This document shows, one piece after another, positions 4,825-5,956 of a stretch of 5,956 bases of DNA; position 1 is the stretch's first letter; every line of letters starts with the position of its first letter. This DNA comes from Spirochaetota bacterium. Its GTDB lineage: Bacteria > Spirochaetota > UBA12135 > COTS27. The stretch lies in assembly GCA_030621685.1 (NCBI GenBank), contig JAUXHF010000131.1:1-5956 (forward strand), in the 5' to 3' direction. The notes beneath the pieces are model-generated. The model did not search any database. It had not been told where the DNA came from and saw only the letters and a list, made by a program, of their open reading frames with translations. A program made the translations under genes and the position numbers.

Positions 4825-5832
4825 TTATTGAGACATTTTTATAGCATCTTCGATATAACTTACGTTAACAAATTTGCCATAATCAGATTGTATAGTATCA
4901 ATCTTTTTCTCTTTTTTAAGGAATTCTGAGGTGAATTTAAGCGCTTGAGCGGCGCCGCCATTTTTCCCATCGCCCAGCCATGCAGATGAAGCTTGTTCTT
5001 CAAGTGTAAGAAATTTGTATAAGGCAAGTACGCCGGGTACCATTTTTTTATCCCCACCAACAAGTTTCACAATAGAAGCAACTTCTTTTGAGTTAGCGTT
5101 CCATGCCATAGCATTATTTCGATAAGATGCATCTGTTTTGGCAAGAGTGCTAACAAATTTTCCCATGAATTTTTTATTGGCCTTGCCCCATTTGGTATTT
5201 ACAACAAGACCATCAAACGTGGCTTTGCCCCAAGAGCTTAACTGCCCGGAGGTAATAAGCACTTTTCCGCTTTCCTTAATTCTGCCCAAGGCAGGATCCC
5301 ATACAAAAGCAGCATCAATAGCACCAGATTCCCAAGCCGAAGCAATCACATTAGGTTGCATGTTCAAGATGCGTACTCTTTTTGGACTAATCTTAAATTG
5401 CTCTAAAGCAAAAAGTAAATGAAAATGCGTTGTCGAAACAAAAGGCACGCCTATACGCTTCCCAACAAGGTCTTGGGGAGAGTTAATCCCAGAGCCATTA
5501 CGAACGACAAGGGCCTCAGCAGCAGCAATGTCTTCGCCAATCCAGAATAACTGAATTCCAACGCCTCTTGAGACGCCAGCAGCAATAGGCGAAGATCCGG
5601 CAAGAGCAATCTGCACATCGCCTGAAGCCATCGCGTTAATTACGCTAGAACCCGAGTCAAATTTGCGCCAGTCTATATCATAGCCCGTAGCTTTCTCGAA
5701 GTCTCCGTTTGCAATAGCAACTTTCCATGGATTGAAAATCCCTTGGTATCCTATTGTAACGCTTTTAGCTGCCAAGGGTGAAAGCAACATAGATGCTATA
5801 AGTATGCTACTTATAAATATATTTTTTTTCAA
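4825..5832 (-). CDS. tauA: Taurine-binding periplasmic protein of ABC importer
   Basis: This is the substrate-binding subunit, exported to the periplasm, that delivers taurine (or a similar sulfonate) to TauC. It is 335 residues long, against about 320 for E. coli TauA. A signal peptide spans about 1-22 (MKKN start, hydrophobic core, SPLAA before the cut). Strong TauA landmarks are DWRKFDSGSSVINAMASGDV (54-73), IALAGSSP (75-82), EALVV (106-110), GKRIGVPFVSTTHFHLLFAL (124-143), SAWESGAIDAAFVWDPAL (165-182) and SWGKATFDGLVV (200-211). The start codon is TTG at 5832; it has a perfect AGGAGG eight bases upstream, and the next in-frame Met (15) would cut the signal peptide. It is the first tau gene of the set. 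Binding of another alkylsulfonate cannot be excluded from sequence alone, but the WRKFDSG and STTH segments favour TauA over SsuA. Confidence 0.94.
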   Translation of the reverse strand: MKKNIFISSILIASMLLSPLAAKSVTIGYQGIFNPWKVAIANGDFEKATGYDIDWRKFDSGSSVINAMASGDVQIALAGSSPIAAGVSRGVGIQLFWIGEDIAAAEALVVRNGSGINSPQDLVGKRIGVPFVSTTHFHLLFALEQFKISPKRVRILNMQPNVIASAWESGAIDAAFVWDPALGRIKESGKVLITSGQLSSWGKATFDGLVVNTKWGKANKKFMGKFVSTLAKTDASYRNNAMAWNANSKEVASIVKLVGGDKKMVPGVLALYKFLTLEEQASSAWLGDGKNGGAAQALKFTSEFLKKEKKIDTIQSDYGKFVNVSYIEDAIKMSQ

Positions 5833-5840
5833 AATGAATT

Positions 5841-5846
5841 CCTCCT
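5841..5846 (-). promoter_or_regulatory. Strong Shine-Dalgarno deciding the tauA TTG start
   Basis: The minus strand reads AGGAGG, a full match to the anti-Shine-Dalgarno core, eight bases ahead of a TTG. No ATG or GTG lies at a suitable distance, so this site fixes TTG as the tauA start. A short CTCT-TTTT-AGAG hairpin could form just before it and touches its edge. Confidence 0.85.
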
Positions 5847-5956
5847 CTAAAAAGAGAGTTTTTAAATTTTAAAGATATAAACAAAAACTGTTGTATACAT
5901 ATATATATGCATTTTCACGCGTTTTCATATGTCTTTATTTATTTATATTATGATTT
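5847..5956 (-). promoter_or_regulatory. AT-rich upstream region of tauA, probable promoter region
   Basis: About 110 very AT-rich bases precede the tauA ribosome site. A weak sigma70-like pair is visible on the minus strand: GTGAAA (5913-5918) and TATACA (5892-5897), with a short 15-base spacer. A TGTATACA palindrome (5892-5899) adjoins an AT alternating run. I see no clear operator for a known sulfur regulator. The promoter could also lie beyond the right edge. Confidence 0.3.

Noticed and set aside
4860..5063. Minus-strand open frame of 67 codons within tauA
   Set aside because: It is an alternative frame of tauA, whose conserved TauA sequence continues unbroken through this stretch.

Overview
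The window carries five protein genes and one tRNA, all on the minus strand, so transcription runs from high to low coordinates. It looks like moderately AT-rich Gram-negative, probably proteobacterial, chromosome. A taurine-type ABC importer, a GabD-type dehydrogenase and an exported YceI-family protein all fit that. The tRNA-Ala gene does not encode its 3' CCA, which argues against the common gammaproteobacterial pattern. An alphaproteobacterial or host-associated lineage is a guess, not a demonstration.

Layout in transcription order: an AT-rich leader (5847-5956); tauA, the periplasmic binding protein (5832-4825), starting with TTG behind a perfect AGGAGG; a 211-base gap with a long nested hairpin and a 29/30-base tandem repeat; tauB, the ATPase (4613-3693), with an internal tandem duplication of its Q-loop segment; a 93-base gap with a possible 19-codon leader ORF; tauC, the permease (3599-2730); a 378-base gene-free stretch with two tandem repeats and two hairpins; tRNA-Ala(UGC) (2351-2279); gabD (2179-698); and a YceI-family gene (564 to the left edge, 3' end missing).

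TauA should capture taurine or a related sulfonate in the periplasm, TauC should form the membrane channel, and TauB should power import. No desulfonating enzyme (TauD, Tpa or Xsc) is in view, so the fate of the substrate is unknown. GabD oxidises succinate semialdehyde to succinate. It is separated from the tau genes by the tRNA and the repeat-rich spacer, and no functional link is shown.

The gene content is ordinary and I see no new multi-gene system. The distinctive signal is fine structure: several imperfect short tandem duplications (14, 29/30, 30 and 42 bases), one of them duplicating a mechanistic motif inside TauB, and several strong inverted repeats, one of them inside the gabD coding region.
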